Source: Pelobates cultripes
Lineage: Eukaryota > Chordata > Amphibia > Anura > Pelobatidae
NCBI GenBank assembly: GCA_933207985.1
Contig: OW240912.1
Coordinates: 230,653,619-230,717,618 of the forward strand
Direction of reading: 5' to 3'
DNA length: 64,000 bases
Shown: one piece after another, positions 23,761-37,148 of the stretch
How the letters are laid out: every line of letters begins with the position of its first letter
How positions within the stretch are numbered: the stretch's first letter is position 1
The notes under the pieces: generated by a model
Database searches by the model: none
Told to the model about the DNA's origin: nothing
The model's input: the letters and a program-made list of their open reading frames with translations, nothing else
Position numbers and translations under genes: made by a program

Positions 23761-25567
23761 CTGTCACAACATTGTGAGGATTTTTATGGGGTGTTAAATA
23801 TTAAAAATAATATTTTCATAGAAATTATCAAAAATGTATTTAATAATTTGTATTATATCAAAAATGTATATCTTGGCACTGTTCCCAGATTAATGATTTA
23901 AAGCTGAGAATTACCCATGATTTTAATTCTCTTAGATCCTAGAGGAAGTTTCACAAGAGGATTTAACTCCACACAGTAATCACAAATTAATTATAAAAAT
24001 ATAATTTATTGTGACAATAATAATAAAAATAATATATGTAACATGCGTGACAATGATCAGTGAATATCTAGGTATAACATAAGTATACAATATGGCAGTG
24101 GTTTAACACAATATAGACCACTAAAAGCAACGGTTCTATGCACAGTTGTCAACAGTTTCAGATTTACGATAGGACAAATTTACGATAGAAACCAAATTCT
24201 CAGAGAATACAAAACTTCACAGAACACACAGCAGTGCAGCGTAAAACAATAAAAACTTTGGCTGACAGTCAAATCACACTGAAATAACTCTTCCACTGCT
24301 GGCTACAATCCTCATAGGCAATTATTTTGCAATTTTACAATTAAAGTAATGTTCATACCAGATCATTTGACCATTCCTCTGTCCATCCAATAAGAATAAT
24401 TCTACCAGATTTTACATTTGCAGAATTTTTACTTTCCTAATTAAGATTCATTCTCTTATATAAGAACAAGTTAATACCTCTGGATAAAAATGTGGTATGC
24501 TAACATTTGGCAAATTTACCATTAATATAGCGTTATCTTTATTCCACCTGCAGGAATGGAATTTTTATAACCATATATTCCTTAGCTAATTAGGATTTCT
24601 AATAATTTAAAACTGACCAAGATTTATCCAGATATATGTTCCAGCTATTAGTAAAAAGTAATTAATTTAATTTAATTAAATTAAGCCAGCATAATTACCA
24701 GTGAGGTTGTAGATTTTCTATCAGATGTGTAGAAATGTCCCAGGAATTTTGAATGCAAGTATGATGAGAATTGTGGGAAATAGAAAAGTTTTCAAAGTTC
24801 TGAAGTTGTGTTAGTTGGAAAAGAAAATACTAAGAATTAGGTGTGTCCAAGAGAGTGTTTGAAAGTCTGGAAGTGGGAGCCTTGAGTCCAGTCCAAGCGT
24901 CAGAATATGTAAGTCCCTGAGAGTTTGAGAGTGTTTGAGAGTCAGAATCTCTTCTCTTCCATTTGTCTTTACTTTTTAAGGGGGAAAACTCTCTGCACGT
25001 CACTAGTTGATAGGACCAATAGGGAACTGTGGGTGTGTCTTCTCTACAGACTATCATCTAGTTTTGGTCAGTAGTTGGCGCAATTACATCACCAGAAATT
25101 CTTGTCTGGGGGTCCATTTACCTTTTTGTTAAATGGGTTAACTGAATTTTGTGATGCGTTTGACATAATTTTGTTATCTTTTTATAACCACTATATATCA
25201 AAGAACCTGTCAACTTCAAAGACTTTGGTTCACTCTTACCCAGTCTTAGTGTATGGCATATATCTTTAAATCTAGCTTTCTGACATGTCTAAACTCTTCT
25301 TCACCTCTTTCTTACAATGCAACTTTGTAAAATTCAGTTAGTTTTTATTTTATTTTTTAGAAAGTAAAATTAATTACTTAGTGTTATCTGTCATTTGATG
25401 TCTGGTTTTCCTGTGTGAAACTGTGTTTACGATTATATATACTCCACTAACATTAGTAAATAATATGATATTTCTTCATTGATATTATGTTTATGAATAT
25501 TCTATATTATGGACATATATAATTATATGATTAATATAATAATAGTAAATTATAAGTGGATAGTCTG

Positions 25568-25602
<35 letters not shown>

Positions 25603-25764
25603 CATTCAACCCCCCTTTTGCTTTAGACATCATGCCTTATCTCTTGTCATGTTTACATTAGTCGAATTCCTTAGCTCAGACTTGAATGAATAGAGTAATA
25701 GAGAGAGAAATATTGTGTATGTCTTAGCCTTGTAATACAAAATGGAGTCACCTCTGTTCTGAGG
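23761..25764. other. AT-rich DNA with an (AT)n run
   Basis: No domain-bearing ORF. The 75-codon minus ORF at 24830-25057 has no recognisable motif. (AT)n lies at 25570-25601. Confidence 0.45.
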
Positions 25765-27988
25765 TAGTGATGTACCGAACGGTTCGCCGGCGAACGGTTC
25801 CTGGCGAACATAGCATGTTCGCGTTCGCCACGGCGGGCGAACATATGCGCGGTTCGACCCGCCCCCTATTCGTCATCATTGAGTAAACTTTGACCCTGTA
25901 CCTCACAGTCAGCAGACACATTCCAGCCAATTAGCAGCACAGCCTCCCTAGCAGACCCTCCCACCTACTGGACGGCATCCATTTTAGATTCATTCTCAAG
26001 CTGCATGCTTAGTAAGAGGAGGGAAAGTGTAGCTGCTGTTCATAAGATAGGGAAAAGCATAGCTAGGTTAGGGATAAGGGTATGCTTTTTTTGATTTTTT
26101 TTTTCTATGTAATGTAAATGCACTTAGTTGTCTGCCACTGCTGCCAGCTTCTGTGTCAGGCTCACAGTGCCCATTTCCCCAGTCAGTGCCACCAATTACA
26201 TCTGGTGTCACAATAGCTTGGATTTAAAAACAAAAAACTTTTTCACTGTTATAGATTGAATAGCAGTCAGTTGTCTGCCACTGCTGCCAGCTTCTGTGTC
26301 AGGCTCACAGTGCATACTGTACCCATTTCCCCAGTCAGTGCCACCAATTACATCTGGTGTCACAATAGCTTGGATTTAAAAACAAAAAACTTTTTTCACT
26401 GTTATAGATTGAATAGCAGTCAGTTGTCTGCCACTGCTGCCAGCTTCTGTGTCAGGCTCACAGTGCATACTGTGCCCATTTCCCCAGTCAGTGCCACCAA
26501 TTACATCTGGTGTCACAATAGCTGGATTTAAAAACAAAAAACTTTTTTCACTGTTATAGATTGAATAGCAGTCAGTTGTCTGCCACTGCTGCCAGCTTCT
26601 GTGTCAGGCTCACAGTGCATACTGTGCCCATTTCCCCAGTCAGTGCCACCAATTACATCTGGTGTCACAATGGCTTGGATTTAAAAACAAAAAACTTTTT
26701 TTACTGTTATAGATTGAATAGCAGTCAGTGTCCTTAAAGCGGGTGTGTTACGCTAACAGTGGATACGCTGACAAGTGCCACTAATTAGATCTGGTGTCAC
26801 AATAGCTTGGATTTAAAAACAAAAAACTTTTTTTACTGTTATAGATTGAATAGCAGTCAGTGTCCTTAAAGCGGTGTGTTACGCTAACAGTGGATACGCT
26901 GACCAGTGCCACTAATTAGATCTGGTGTCACAATAGTTTGGATTTAAAAACAAAAAACTTTTTTTACTGTTATAGATTGAATAGCAGTCAGTGTCCTTAA
27001 AGCGGGTGTGTTACGCTAACAGTGGATAAGCTGACAAGTGCCACTAATTAGATCTGGTGTCACAATAGTTTGGATTTAAAAACAAAAAACTTTTTTTACT
27101 GTTATAGATTGAATAGCAGTCAGTGTCCTTAAAGCGGGTGTGTTACGCTAACAGTGGATACGCTGACAAGTGCCACTAATTAGATCTGGTGTCACAATAG
27201 TTTGGATTTAAAAAAAAAATAATCTTTTTCACTGTTATAGATTGAATAGCAGTCAGTGTCCTTAAAGCGGGTGTGTTACGCTAACAGTGGATACGCTGAC
27301 CAGTGCCACTAATTAGATCTGGTGTCACAATAGCTTGGATTTAAAAAAACAAAACACTTTTTTCACTGTTATAGATTGAATAGCAGTCAGTGTCCTTAAA
27401 GCGGGTGTGTTGCGCTAACAGTGGATACGGTGACCAGTGCCACCAATTAGATCTGGTGTCACAAAAGCTTGGATTTAAAAACAAAACACTTTTTTCACTG
27501 TTATAGATTGAATAGCAGTCAGTGTCCTTAAAGCGGGTGTGTTACGCTAACAGTGGATACGGTGCCCAGTGCCACCACTTATAAATGGTGTCACAATAGC
27601 TTGGATTTAAAAACAAAAAACTTTTTTCACTGTTATAGATTAATTAGCAGTCAGTGTCCTTAAAGCGGGTGTGTTACGCTAACAGTGGATACGGTGACCA
27701 GTGCCACCACTTATATCTGGTGTCACAATAGCTTGGATTTAAAAACAAAAAACTTTTTTCACTGTTATAGATTGAATAGCAGTCAGTGTCTTTAAAGCGG
27801 GTGTGTTACGCTAACAGTGGATACGCTGACAAGTGCCACTAATTAGATCTGGTGTCACAATAGTTTGGATTTAAAAACAAAATAATATTTTTTTCACTGT
27901 TATAGATTGAATAGCAGTCAGTGTCCTTAAAGCGGGTGTGTTACGCTAACAGTGGATACGCTGACAAGTGCCACCAATTAGATCTGGT
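25765..27988 (+). mobile_element. hAT-like element end leading into a tandem array
   Basis: The left end 'tagtgatgtaccgaacgg' resembles the terminus 'tagtgatgttgcgaacc' of the hAT-like MITE at 54602-54895, followed by similar 'cggcgaac' palindromic words and a 'gcagaccctcccacctactgg' type segment also found there. The interior passes into a tandem array and then an assembly gap, so the right end and target duplication are not visible. Confidence 0.6.
26221..27988 (+). repeat. Tandem array: 152-bp units then 132-bp units
   Basis: The word 'gatttaaaaacaaaa' marks unit starts at 26221, 26373, 26525, 26678, 26810, 26941, 27073, 27205, 27338, 27472, 27604, 27736 and 27868. The first three intervals are 152-153 bp, the rest 131-134 bp. 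All share a core ending 'tctggtgtcacaatag'. The two classes differ in a block: 'ctgccactgctgccagc' in the long type, 'aaagcgggtgtgttacgc' in the short type. The array runs into the gap. Confidence 0.93.
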
Positions 27989-28088
27989 NNNNNNNNNNNN
28001 NNNNNNNNNNNNNNNNNNNNNNNNNNNNNNNNNNNNNNNNNNNNNNNNNNNNNNNNNNNNNNNNNNNNNNNNNNNNNNNNNNNNNNNN
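27989..28088. other. Assembly gap of 100 N
   Basis: Exactly 100 N, the conventional length for a gap of unknown size. It lies inside the tandem array, so the true array length is unknown. The ORF spanning it is meaningless. Confidence 0.99.
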
Positions 28089-28693
28089 AATAAGTACACA
28101 TATTTATATATTTATACCTTAGATTTATCAGTTAGGTCATGTTAGGACCTACTTTAACTTGGCAAAGTTATGAGGCAATGATTTGATAATTTCATACGGA
28201 ACATCTTAATCAGTCTATTGTCATGACCTAGACATCTTATCTATGTTGAGACAAAAACTTAAGGGTACATATGACATGGGAAATTTCCTGACTTGTTGTT
28301 ACATTAACCTAGGACAAAATGGCATCCTAAAGTCTGAACATAATATTCACTGAATATAGGTAAGAGGTAATTTATTAAATAAATGTTGTATGAAAAACAA
28401 TATTTTCCATTTCTAACAAATTTGCTTGCAAAATCTCTAAAAGACAAAGTGCACAGTTTAAGAAGTACAACTTTTCATTCTAAAAACTTGTAATATTTGC
28501 ACATGCCCATAACAATAGTATTAACTTGATACTGAAACCAAGTTATACATTATAATTTATCACATACAAACTACAAATCTTCAGTTTGAGACAGTAATAT
28601 AATGAAAATATGAAAATCTAAACTCACTTTCGTTTGGAGGCCAAATACAGTCTTCTAGCAGAGTGAGTGTGTGTGTGTGTGTGCGCGCGTGTG

Positions 28694-28725
<32 letters not shown>

Positions 28726-28788
28726 CTTGGCCAGTTTCCATATACAAACCAATGGGATGCTGTTTTAAATATATCTGAGAAATACAGG
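28089..28788. other. AT-rich DNA with GT and GATA microsatellites
   Basis: No gene. (GT)n with a GC patch at 28665-28694 is followed directly by (GATA)n to about 28724. Confidence 0.8.
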
Positions 28789-29960
28789 CAGAGGCGTAAC
28801 TAGAGACCATGGGGCCCCGGTGTGAAAATATCCCTGGGGACACCCCAGTCCCACGATGTGTCTGATTCTTTCCCTCCACAACCCATCAATGTGTCTAATT
28901 CCCAGCCCCTCCATGTGTCTTATTTACCTCATGTGTCTCATTCCCTCCCCCCAGACAGGCTCCCTGTGTCTCATCCCCCCCCCAAGTGTCGTATTTCCTC
29001 CCACTCAGCCCCTCCATGTGCCTCACCCCCCAGGCACCTCCATATGTCTCATTTCCCCCTAAGTGTGTCATTTCCTCGTCCCCAATCCCCTCCATGTGTC
29101 ACATTCCCCCAAGCTCCATATTTTGTCTCATTCCCCCCCCCCAAAGCTCTTCCATGTGTCTCATTCCCCCCAGGCACTTCCATGTGTCTTTCACCTTCCT
29201 CCACTCTTACCCCTCCATGTGTCTCATTTTCCCCCCATGTGTCTCATACACCCAAAGTGTATCATTTGCTCCCCCAGCCCCTTCATGTGTCTCATTTCCC
29301 CACCATAAGCCACTCCATGTGTCTCTCTCCCCCTGCCCTTCCCCTATAGCCCTCCATTTCTTTCTTCCCTCATCTCTGTCTTCCCCTGCAGCCCCTCAAT
29401 TTTTCACTTTCCCCTCCCCTCCATTTATTTTTCCCCCTCCATTTCTCTCAAACCCCCTGCAGCCCCTCCATTTCTCTCCCCCACTCTTTCCCTGCAGCCC
29501 TCTATTTATCTCTCCCTTGCAGCCCCTCAATTTTTTACTCCCCCTCCCCTTCTCTCCCGCTGCTCAAGTTTTCTCTCCCCCTACCCTTTCCTCCCCTCAA
29601 TGTTTCTCTCCCCCTGCCTTTCCCTCCCCTCCATTTCTCTCTCCCCTGCAGACCATCAATTTTTCAGTTTTTGGGACACTAAGACACTAGAGGACACTGG
29701 GCAACATGGGGACACTGAGACACTAGGGGACACTCTCCTTCCTTTTCTCTCTCCCCTTTACCCTGCAGTACCTCAATTTTTCTCTCCCCCCTCCACTCCC
29801 CCCCCGTACCTGTTGGCCATAGTACCCGTCTGAGACTGACAGGAAGTGCTCTCTCTGTAAGCACTTCCTGTCAGACCACTCGGCCGCGCTACACACAGCG
29901 GCAGGAGGGGAGCAGCACAGCAAGTCACTCTCCTCTTGCCTGTTAGCCTGGGACCAAAAA
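28789..29960 (+). repeat. Pyrimidine-rich minisatellite behind a hAT-like end
   Basis: Starts 'cagaggcgtaactagag', a form often seen at hAT-like ends; the matching right end was not found. 28850-29340 repeats 'ctccatgtgtctcattcccc'; 29340-29660 repeats 'cccctgcagcccctcc' words. 29671-29735 holds a few 'gggacactgagacactag' units identical to those of the array at 32225-34720. A 'caggaagtgc' / 'gcacttcctg' hairpin lies at about 29842-29877. The long ORFs (for example 28986-29690) are repeat artefacts. Confidence 0.75.
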
Positions 29961-30161
29961 AGGTAAAGGCCTTTTTTGAAGTGTGAAAAACTGTGCATAA
30001 TAGATCATATCCATATACAATAAAGTGTCATAAATGGGTTAACTGTAGTATAAAATGTTTTAAGATTTATTAGTGAATATTTGATTATTTAATGATCTGT
30101 ATGTTTTGAGCTGAGTGATCCATTTCAGAGATATACCCCAATGTAAACATGTATGCATTTA

Positions 30162-31712
30162 CACCCTGTTCCAAATTATTATGCAAATTATATTTTTCTC
30201 ATTTACCTAAATAATTTATGCAAATAACAGTCAGCATAATTCTCATGTTATCAACTATTAAGAGTACAATTCAAATTTTATTGAACAAACCTCCTAATGA
30301 TAACAGTATTTATTTATTTTTTAGACATAAAAAAAAACTTACAATGCACTTTTCCAAATTATTACGCACAGTAAGTTTCAAAACACTTTATAGGTTGTAA
30401 AGAATTGAAAATTGTCATTTGTTGTGTTTGCAGCATATTTACTGAAATCAAAAGCTATTTCAATCAAGCTTATAACAACATTTTAACAGGTCACATTACA
30501 TTTTAACATAGGACCCCTTATTTGATAGCAGCGTCACAAGTCTTGCATCCATTGAACTTGTGAGTTTTTGGACAGTTTCTGCTTGAATATGTTTGCAAGA
30601 TGTCAAAATAGCCTCCCAGAGCTGCTTTTTGGATGTTAACTGCCTCCCACCCTCATAGATCTTTTGCTTGAGGATGCTCCAAAGGTTCTCAATAGGATTG
30701 AGGTCAGGAGAGGATGGAGGTCACACCATGACTTTCTCTCCTTTTATCCCCATAGCAGCCATTGATGAAGAGGTATTCTTTGCAGCATGAGATAGTGCAT
30801 TGTCATGCATGAAGATGATTTTATTATGGAAAGCATAGTTCTTCCTTCTGTACCAGGGAAGAAAGTGGTCAGTCAGAAACTCCACATACTTTGCAGAGGT
30901 TATCTTTACACCTTCGGGGACCCTAAAGGGGCCGACCAGCTCTCTTCCCATGATTCCGGCCCAAAACATGACTCCACCACCTCCTTGCTGACGTCGCAGC
31001 CTTGTTGGAACAGGGTGGCCATCCACCAATCATCCACTACTCCATCCATCTGGACCATCCAGGGTTGCACGGCACTCATCAGTGAACAGGACTGTTTGAA
31101 AATTAGTCTTCATGTATTTTTCTGCCCAATGCAGCCGTTTCTGCTTGTGAGCATTAGTTAGTGGTAGTCGAATAGAAGGTTTATGCACAGTTGCAAGTTG
31201 TCCGTGGGACTACAGAGGCACCAGCAGCTTCAAATATCTGTTTGCGGCTATGTAATGGTATTTTAGCAGCTGCTCTCTTGATCCGATGCATGGATCTGGC
31301 AGAAATCTTCCTCAATGTGCCTTTATCTGCACGAACCCATCTGTGCTCTGAATCAGCCACAAGTCTCTTAATAGTGCAATGATCACGCTTACGTTTTCGT
31401 GAAATATCTAATGTTTTCATACCTCATCCAAGGCATTGAACTATTTCACTCTTTTTGGCAGCAGAGAGATCCTTTTCTTCCCCATATTGCATGAAAATGG
31501 TGCTCTGCTTAATAATGTGGAACACCCTCCTTTAGTAGTTTTTCCTTAAATTGGGCTCACCTGGCAATCTAATTATCACAGGTGTCCGAGATTGTTTTCG
31601 GTGATCAAAAGAGCCCTGAGACACAATGCCATCCATGAGTTAAACTGAAAAACAAAATATTTAATCTTTGTGACACTGAAATAGAATTTGCATAATAATT
31701 TGAAACAGGGTG
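30162..31712 (-). mobile_element. Inactive Tc1/mariner transposon, DD37E type
   Basis: 1,551-bp element flanked by TA (30160-30161 and 31713-31714). Ends are inverted: 'caccctgttccaaattatt' and its complement. Contains a broken transposase on the minus strand. Related to but clearly diverged from the element at 12306-13868. Confidence 0.9.
30496..31492 (-). pseudogene. Tc1-like transposase, DD37E, broken
   Basis: Two open pieces, 31181-31420 and 30721-31029, belong to one transposase of about 330 codons. Visible motifs: 'RKRKRDHCTIKRL' (helix-turn-helix), 'TDECRATLDGPDGW' (first Asp), 'RRQQGGGGVMFWAG' (glycine box), 'MHDNALSHAAK' (second Asp) and '[11 protein letters not shown]' (Glu). Spacing from the second Asp to the Glu is again 37. 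Lesions include an early in-frame stop near the N-terminus (about 31425), a frame change near 31170-31200, stops at about 31030-31050, and a stop in place of the Trp before 'PPSSPD'. Host-silenced relic of the same clade as the intact gene at 12634-13650. Confidence 0.88.
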
Positions 31713-31808
31713 TAACTATGCTTCTTTTTGCCTGCCTCTTGAGTTTAGCTCAACTGACTAAACAACGAAGAAGTATCAGGACCAGTTGTTTGATTGGCAG
31801 CCAGTGGA

Positions 31809-32224
31809 CAGGGCCAGATTAACATAGGGGCTGATGGAGCTGCAGCTCCAGGCCCATGCCCATGCCCATGGTATAGGACCAGTGATTACATTTTTTATTT
31901 TTTTTTACACACTACTCTTAGGGTTGCCAGCTGGCCAGTATTTCTCGGATATTTGAGGCTGCCTGGCCAGTGTTGGTATTGCAGTAATACCGGCAATACA
32001 AATGTCAGTCTCAGTATAAACAGAGATTATTCTGCAATACCAGTGCCAGCCAATAGGGTGTGTGTGGAGAGAGGCAGGGATAGGAAGTTACAGCATGCCT
32101 CTTCCTGCCTCTCTCTAGTCACTGATTGGTGGGGGGGAGAGCAGCTCTACACAGAGAATCCAGACAGCAGCTCTGAGCCTGCAGAGACAGCCTACAGCTC
32201 AGGTAAATGAGGAATGGGGGAAAG
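31809..32224 (+). mobile_element. hAT-like left end with hairpins
   Basis: Begins 'cagggccagattaaca', a hAT-like terminus. Followed by 'gcccatgcccatgccc' repeats and a hairpin of 'agagaggcaggga' with 'cctgcctctctct' (about 32067-32117). Passes directly into the minisatellite. The right end of the element was not found. Confidence 0.55.
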
Positions 32225-34151
32225 GCTGCAGTGAGACATGGGGACACAGACACTAGGGGACACTGGGAGACACTACGGGACACTGGGAGACTAGGGGAAA
32301 CTGAGACACTAGGGGGCACTGGGAGACTAGGGGAAACTGAGACACTAGGGGACACAGACACTAGGGGACACTGGGAGACATAGGGACATAGGGAGACATA
32401 GGGACACTAGGGGGTACTGGGGGACAACACTGAGACACTAGAAGACACTGAGACACTAGGAGACATAGGGACACTTGGGGACACTAGGGGGCAGTGTCCG
32501 CATGTCTCCCAGTGTCCCGTAGTATCCCAGACTTCCCTAGTGTCCCAGAATCCCCATGAATCTCAGTGTCCCAATGTTTTCCAGTGTCCCCAGGTCTCCC
32601 AGTGTCTTGAAGTGTCCCCTCATGTCCTAGTGACCTGGGGACACAGACACTAAGGGACACTAGGGAACACTGGGCAACATGGGGACACTGAGACACTAGG
32701 GGACACTGGAAGACATAGGGACGCTGGGAGACACAGGGACACTTGGGGACATTAGGGGGCACTTGGGGACCTGGGGACGGTGAGAGACTCGGGGACACTG
32801 AGACACATAGGGACACTAGGGGGTACTGGGAGACAAGTGGACACTGAGACACTAGAAGACACTAGAAGACATAGGGAGACTGGGAGACATAGGGACACTG
32901 GGAGACACTAGGGGGCAGTGTTTGCATGTCTCCCAGTGTCCCCTATTATCCCAGACTTTCCTAGTGTCCCAGAATCCCCATGAATCTCAGTGTCCCAATG
33001 TTTTCCAGTGTCCCCCAGTGTCCCAATGTCTTGAAGTGTCCCCTCATGTCCTAGTGACCTGGGGACACAGACACATGGGGATACTAGGAAACATTGGGAC
33101 ACTAGGGAACACTGGGCAACATGGGGACACTGAGACACTAGGGGACACTGGGAGACATAGGGACACTTGGGACACTAGGGGGCACTTGGAGACCTGGGGA
33201 CAGTGAGAGACTCGGGGACACTGAGACACAGTGGCCCCATGTCTCCCAGTGGCCCCTAGTCTCTCAGCACTACAGTGTCCTGATGTTTCTCAGTGTCCCC
33301 ATGTCTCCCAGCCAGTGTCCCTAGTGTCTCAGTGTCCCTATGTCTTCCGTTGTCCCTGGTGTCTCGGTGTCCCTGGTGTCTCGGTGTCCCTAGTTTCCCA
33401 GAGTCCCCTAGTCTCCCAGAGCCCCCATGCATCCCAGTGTCCCCATGCATCCCAGTGTCCCCATGTCTCCCAGCCAGTGTCCCTAGTGTCTCAGTGTCCC
33501 TATGTCTCCCAGTGTCCCTGGTGTCCCCTAGTCTCCCAAAGTCCCCATGTATCTCAGTGTCACAATGTATCTCAGTGTCCCCATGTCTCCCAGTGTCCCC
33601 ATGTCTCCCAGTGTCCCCATGTCTCCCAGCAAGTGTCCCTAGTGTCTCAGTGTCCCTATGTCTCCCAGTGTCCCTGGTGTCCCTAGTGTCCCCTAGTCTC
33701 CCAAAGTCCCCATGTATCTCAGTGTCACAATGTATCTCAGTGTCCCCATGTCTCCCAGTGTCCCCATGTCTCCCAGCCAGTGTCCCTAGTGTCTCAGTGT
33801 CCCTATGTATCCCAGTGTCCCCTAGTCTCCCCGTGTTCCCTAGTCTCCCAAAGTCCCCATGTATCTCAGTGTCCCCATGTATCCCAGTGTTCCCATGTGT
33901 CTCAAAGTGTCCCCTCATGTCCTAGTTACCTGGGGACACTGGGAGACACAGACACTAAAGGACACAGAGACATGGGGACACTGGGAAACAGTGTTACTAG
34001 TATCTGTGTCCCCATGTCTCCAATTGTCCCTGGTGTTTCTCTGTGTCCGTAGTGTGCCAGTATCTCTAGTGACTCAGTGTTTCCTAGTCTCCGAGAGTGC
34101 CCTAGTCTCCCAGTGTCCCCATGTCTCCCAGTGTCTCAGTGTCCCCTAGTA

Positions 34152-34250
34152 TAAAAGAAAAAAATCTCAGGCACTCACTTTGCTAGATTTAAGCAGGTTT
34201 ATTGGATACAACAACGTTTCGACCTGTACCCAGGTTTTTATCAAGTCTCC
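34152..34250 (-). mobile_element. Penelope-like retroposon tail in the minisatellite
   Basis: On the minus strand: 'cttgataaaaacctggg', 'tacaggtcgaaacgttg', 'tatccaataaacctgc', 'agtgagtgcctgag'. The order (imperfect hammerhead-like core, CGAAAC, AATAAA, 'agtgagtgcc') is that of short Penelope-type tails common in frogs. Minisatellite units flank it on both sides. Confidence 0.55.
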
Positions 34251-34264
34251 AGTATCCCCTAGTG

Positions 34265-34398
34265 CAGGCATAGGCAACCTTCGGCACAGATGTTTTGGAC
34301 TACACCTCCCATGATGCTTTGTCAGCATTATGGGTGTAAGAGCATTATGGGGGATGTAGTCCACAACATCTGGAGTGCCAAAAGTTGCCTATCCCTGC
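34265..34398. mobile_element. 134-bp hAT-like MITE in the minisatellite
   Basis: Starts 'caggcataggcaacctt' and ends with the near-complement 'gttgcctatccctg'. Flanking 8-mers 'ccctagtg' (34257-34264) and 'ctctagtg' (34399-34406) match at 7 of 8, an 8-bp target duplication. The interior is palindromic ('ggactacacctcccat' against 'gggggatgtagtccac'). Non-coding. Confidence 0.82.
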
Positions 34399-34720
34399 TC
34401 TAGTGTCCTAGTGACATGGGTACACAGACACACTAGGGGATACTGAGACACATAGGGGACACTGAGATATAGGGGTCACTGGAGACGTGAGGACACAAAG
34501 ACACACAGACACTGAAACACTAGGGGGTTTAGGGGACTGGGAGACTAGGGGATACTGGAAGACATGGAGACACAGACTCTGAGCGACATGGGAACACTGA
34601 GACACTGGGAGATTAGGGGACTAGGGGAAACTGGAGGACAATGAGACACTGGGTGACATGGGGACACTGAGAGACATGGGGACACTAATACATAAGGACA
34701 CGGAGACACTGGGAGACACT

Positions 34721-35934
34721 AGAAACAATCCATATATACAGTAGAATAAAACTGTAAGTAGTTTTTTTGTTGATTTTACAGAATTATCTATTATGTCACT
34801 CCATATGTTGTCACGCATACAAAATGTATTATGCAAGTTAGTAAGGCCAGGTTTTTTTTTTTTCCCCCAAGAAAGGTGTCAACCCTAAATACTGTTCACA
34901 TACTCTTGCTTAAGTATGGAAACGTAAGAGGGTTGTAGAGGACTGTGTGGAATGGCTGACAATGAAATTAGTTTAGGTAATGCTGATTTTGGTCTCTCTA
35001 ACATTGTGGCATGTTCCTTTTTTCTACACTCACTGTATACACCTTTTTTCTGTCCCAGACTATATACCAGGAGCTTCTGCCTGCTTGGAAGAAGGTAAAG
35101 AGACAAGTGTACATGTGTTTCTAGGGGACAGTCCTTAGAAAGAGTGGAGCGAGTGCATCATTAGACGTATTTATGCCAAGCTCAGGGTGCTGTCTGCATA
35201 GTATGCCCTTAGTTGGCCAGCCTGCATGACTGGCAGGCAGCTTGACACACATTCATACCAGGCTGTCCTTCAAATTCTTTGGGCAGACATACCCCCTTTT
35301 TGGGGATGTTCACCCTTTCCAGCAGTTCTGGTTACGTAATTTGCATCAGTGGCCCACCCTTTTACCCCATCCATAGACTTTACTTTACTGGAAACTGCTG
35401 TTAGGGGGTATGGATTTACTTCAAAGATAAAAGTTTGAGATTAGCAGGAAAGGAGGTGGCTAGGATAAATACCAACAGCCCTGGGAAATACCAACAGCAC
35501 ATACAGTTACACACTTTAAAACATTTCACATATAGGGGGGAAACTTAGGAGCTCCGAGCCTCGGGAATGGAAGGTGTCACACATACAAAACATACATCAT
35601 TAGATAGTCCCGGGTCCTAACTGGGATCCCTGCAAATAGCGGGACTATTGGATGTACAGAGCCCGAGAATCCATCATACAAAGTCTAGGCTCAAGGCTCT
35701 GTAGATCCCTGAAAGTAGTTCCAGGCGGTTGCTTGGTTTAGTCAAGCAAATTTAAACTTCATGCCTATACCAAGCAACAACCAATCAGCTGAAAGGCGCA
35801 AAACCAATTTGCGCCAATCAGCGCTCAGGGAGGAGAGGGGTTTCACTGCCCAATTAGGAAAAAGGGCACAAAACCCCTGTGCACCAATCAACGCTCTGGG
35901 AGAATCCTCTCAGATTGGTTGCCTGTGCCCCACA
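34721..35934. other. Anonymous sequence with a CCAATCA-rich patch
   Basis: No gene recognised. 35778-35950 contains three to four 'accaatcagcgctc'-like words spaced about 45-60 bases. They resemble CCAAT boxes of a promoter or LTR, but no LTR ends were found. Confidence 0.45.
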
Positions 35935-35939
35935 ATGAC

Positions 35940-36882
<943 letters not shown>

Positions 36883-37148
36883 TACATCTATATACGTCAA
36901 AAGAACCAGTGAATACATGTATGCCTCAAGACTTCTTACTTTCCCACACCATGTACCACATGTAATGTGGAAATGGGAGGAAGCCCAAGGCTCCCACCTT
37001 CTTGTTAGAGATTCTGTAGACTACCCTGTAAACTATGTATATTTAACCAATAATATACTGTATTTTGTGAGGGGAATAGAATCAACTGAGAAAGTCCCTT
37101 TGCTTCAAATGTATTGAATTAGCAACTCCCACATCAAGGGATATGAGA

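Larger units (their letters stand above)
32225..34720. repeat. Minisatellite with repeated strand switches
   Basis: Units of about 15-17 bases, roughly 'gggacactgggagacat' / 'gggacactgagacactag'. Orientation on the plus strand: G-rich about 32235-32490, C-rich 32490-32630, G-rich 32630-32920, C-rich 32920-33058, G-rich 33058-33232, C-rich 33232-33930, G-rich 33930-33992, C-rich 33992-34150, then G-rich 34410-34720 after two insertions. A ~425-bp higher-order duplication links 32487-32660 to 32917-33080. The long ORFs here are artefacts. Confidence 0.92.

Noticed and set aside
28986..29690. 234-codon Pro/Ser-rich ORF
   Set aside because: A by-product of pyrimidine-rich tandem repeats, with equally long ORFs in other frames.
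33256..33925. Overlapping 220- and 210-codon ORFs on both strands
   Set aside because: They follow the minisatellite unit exactly (DTGRHGDT / CLPVSPCLPV patterns) and flip with its orientation; no protein domain.
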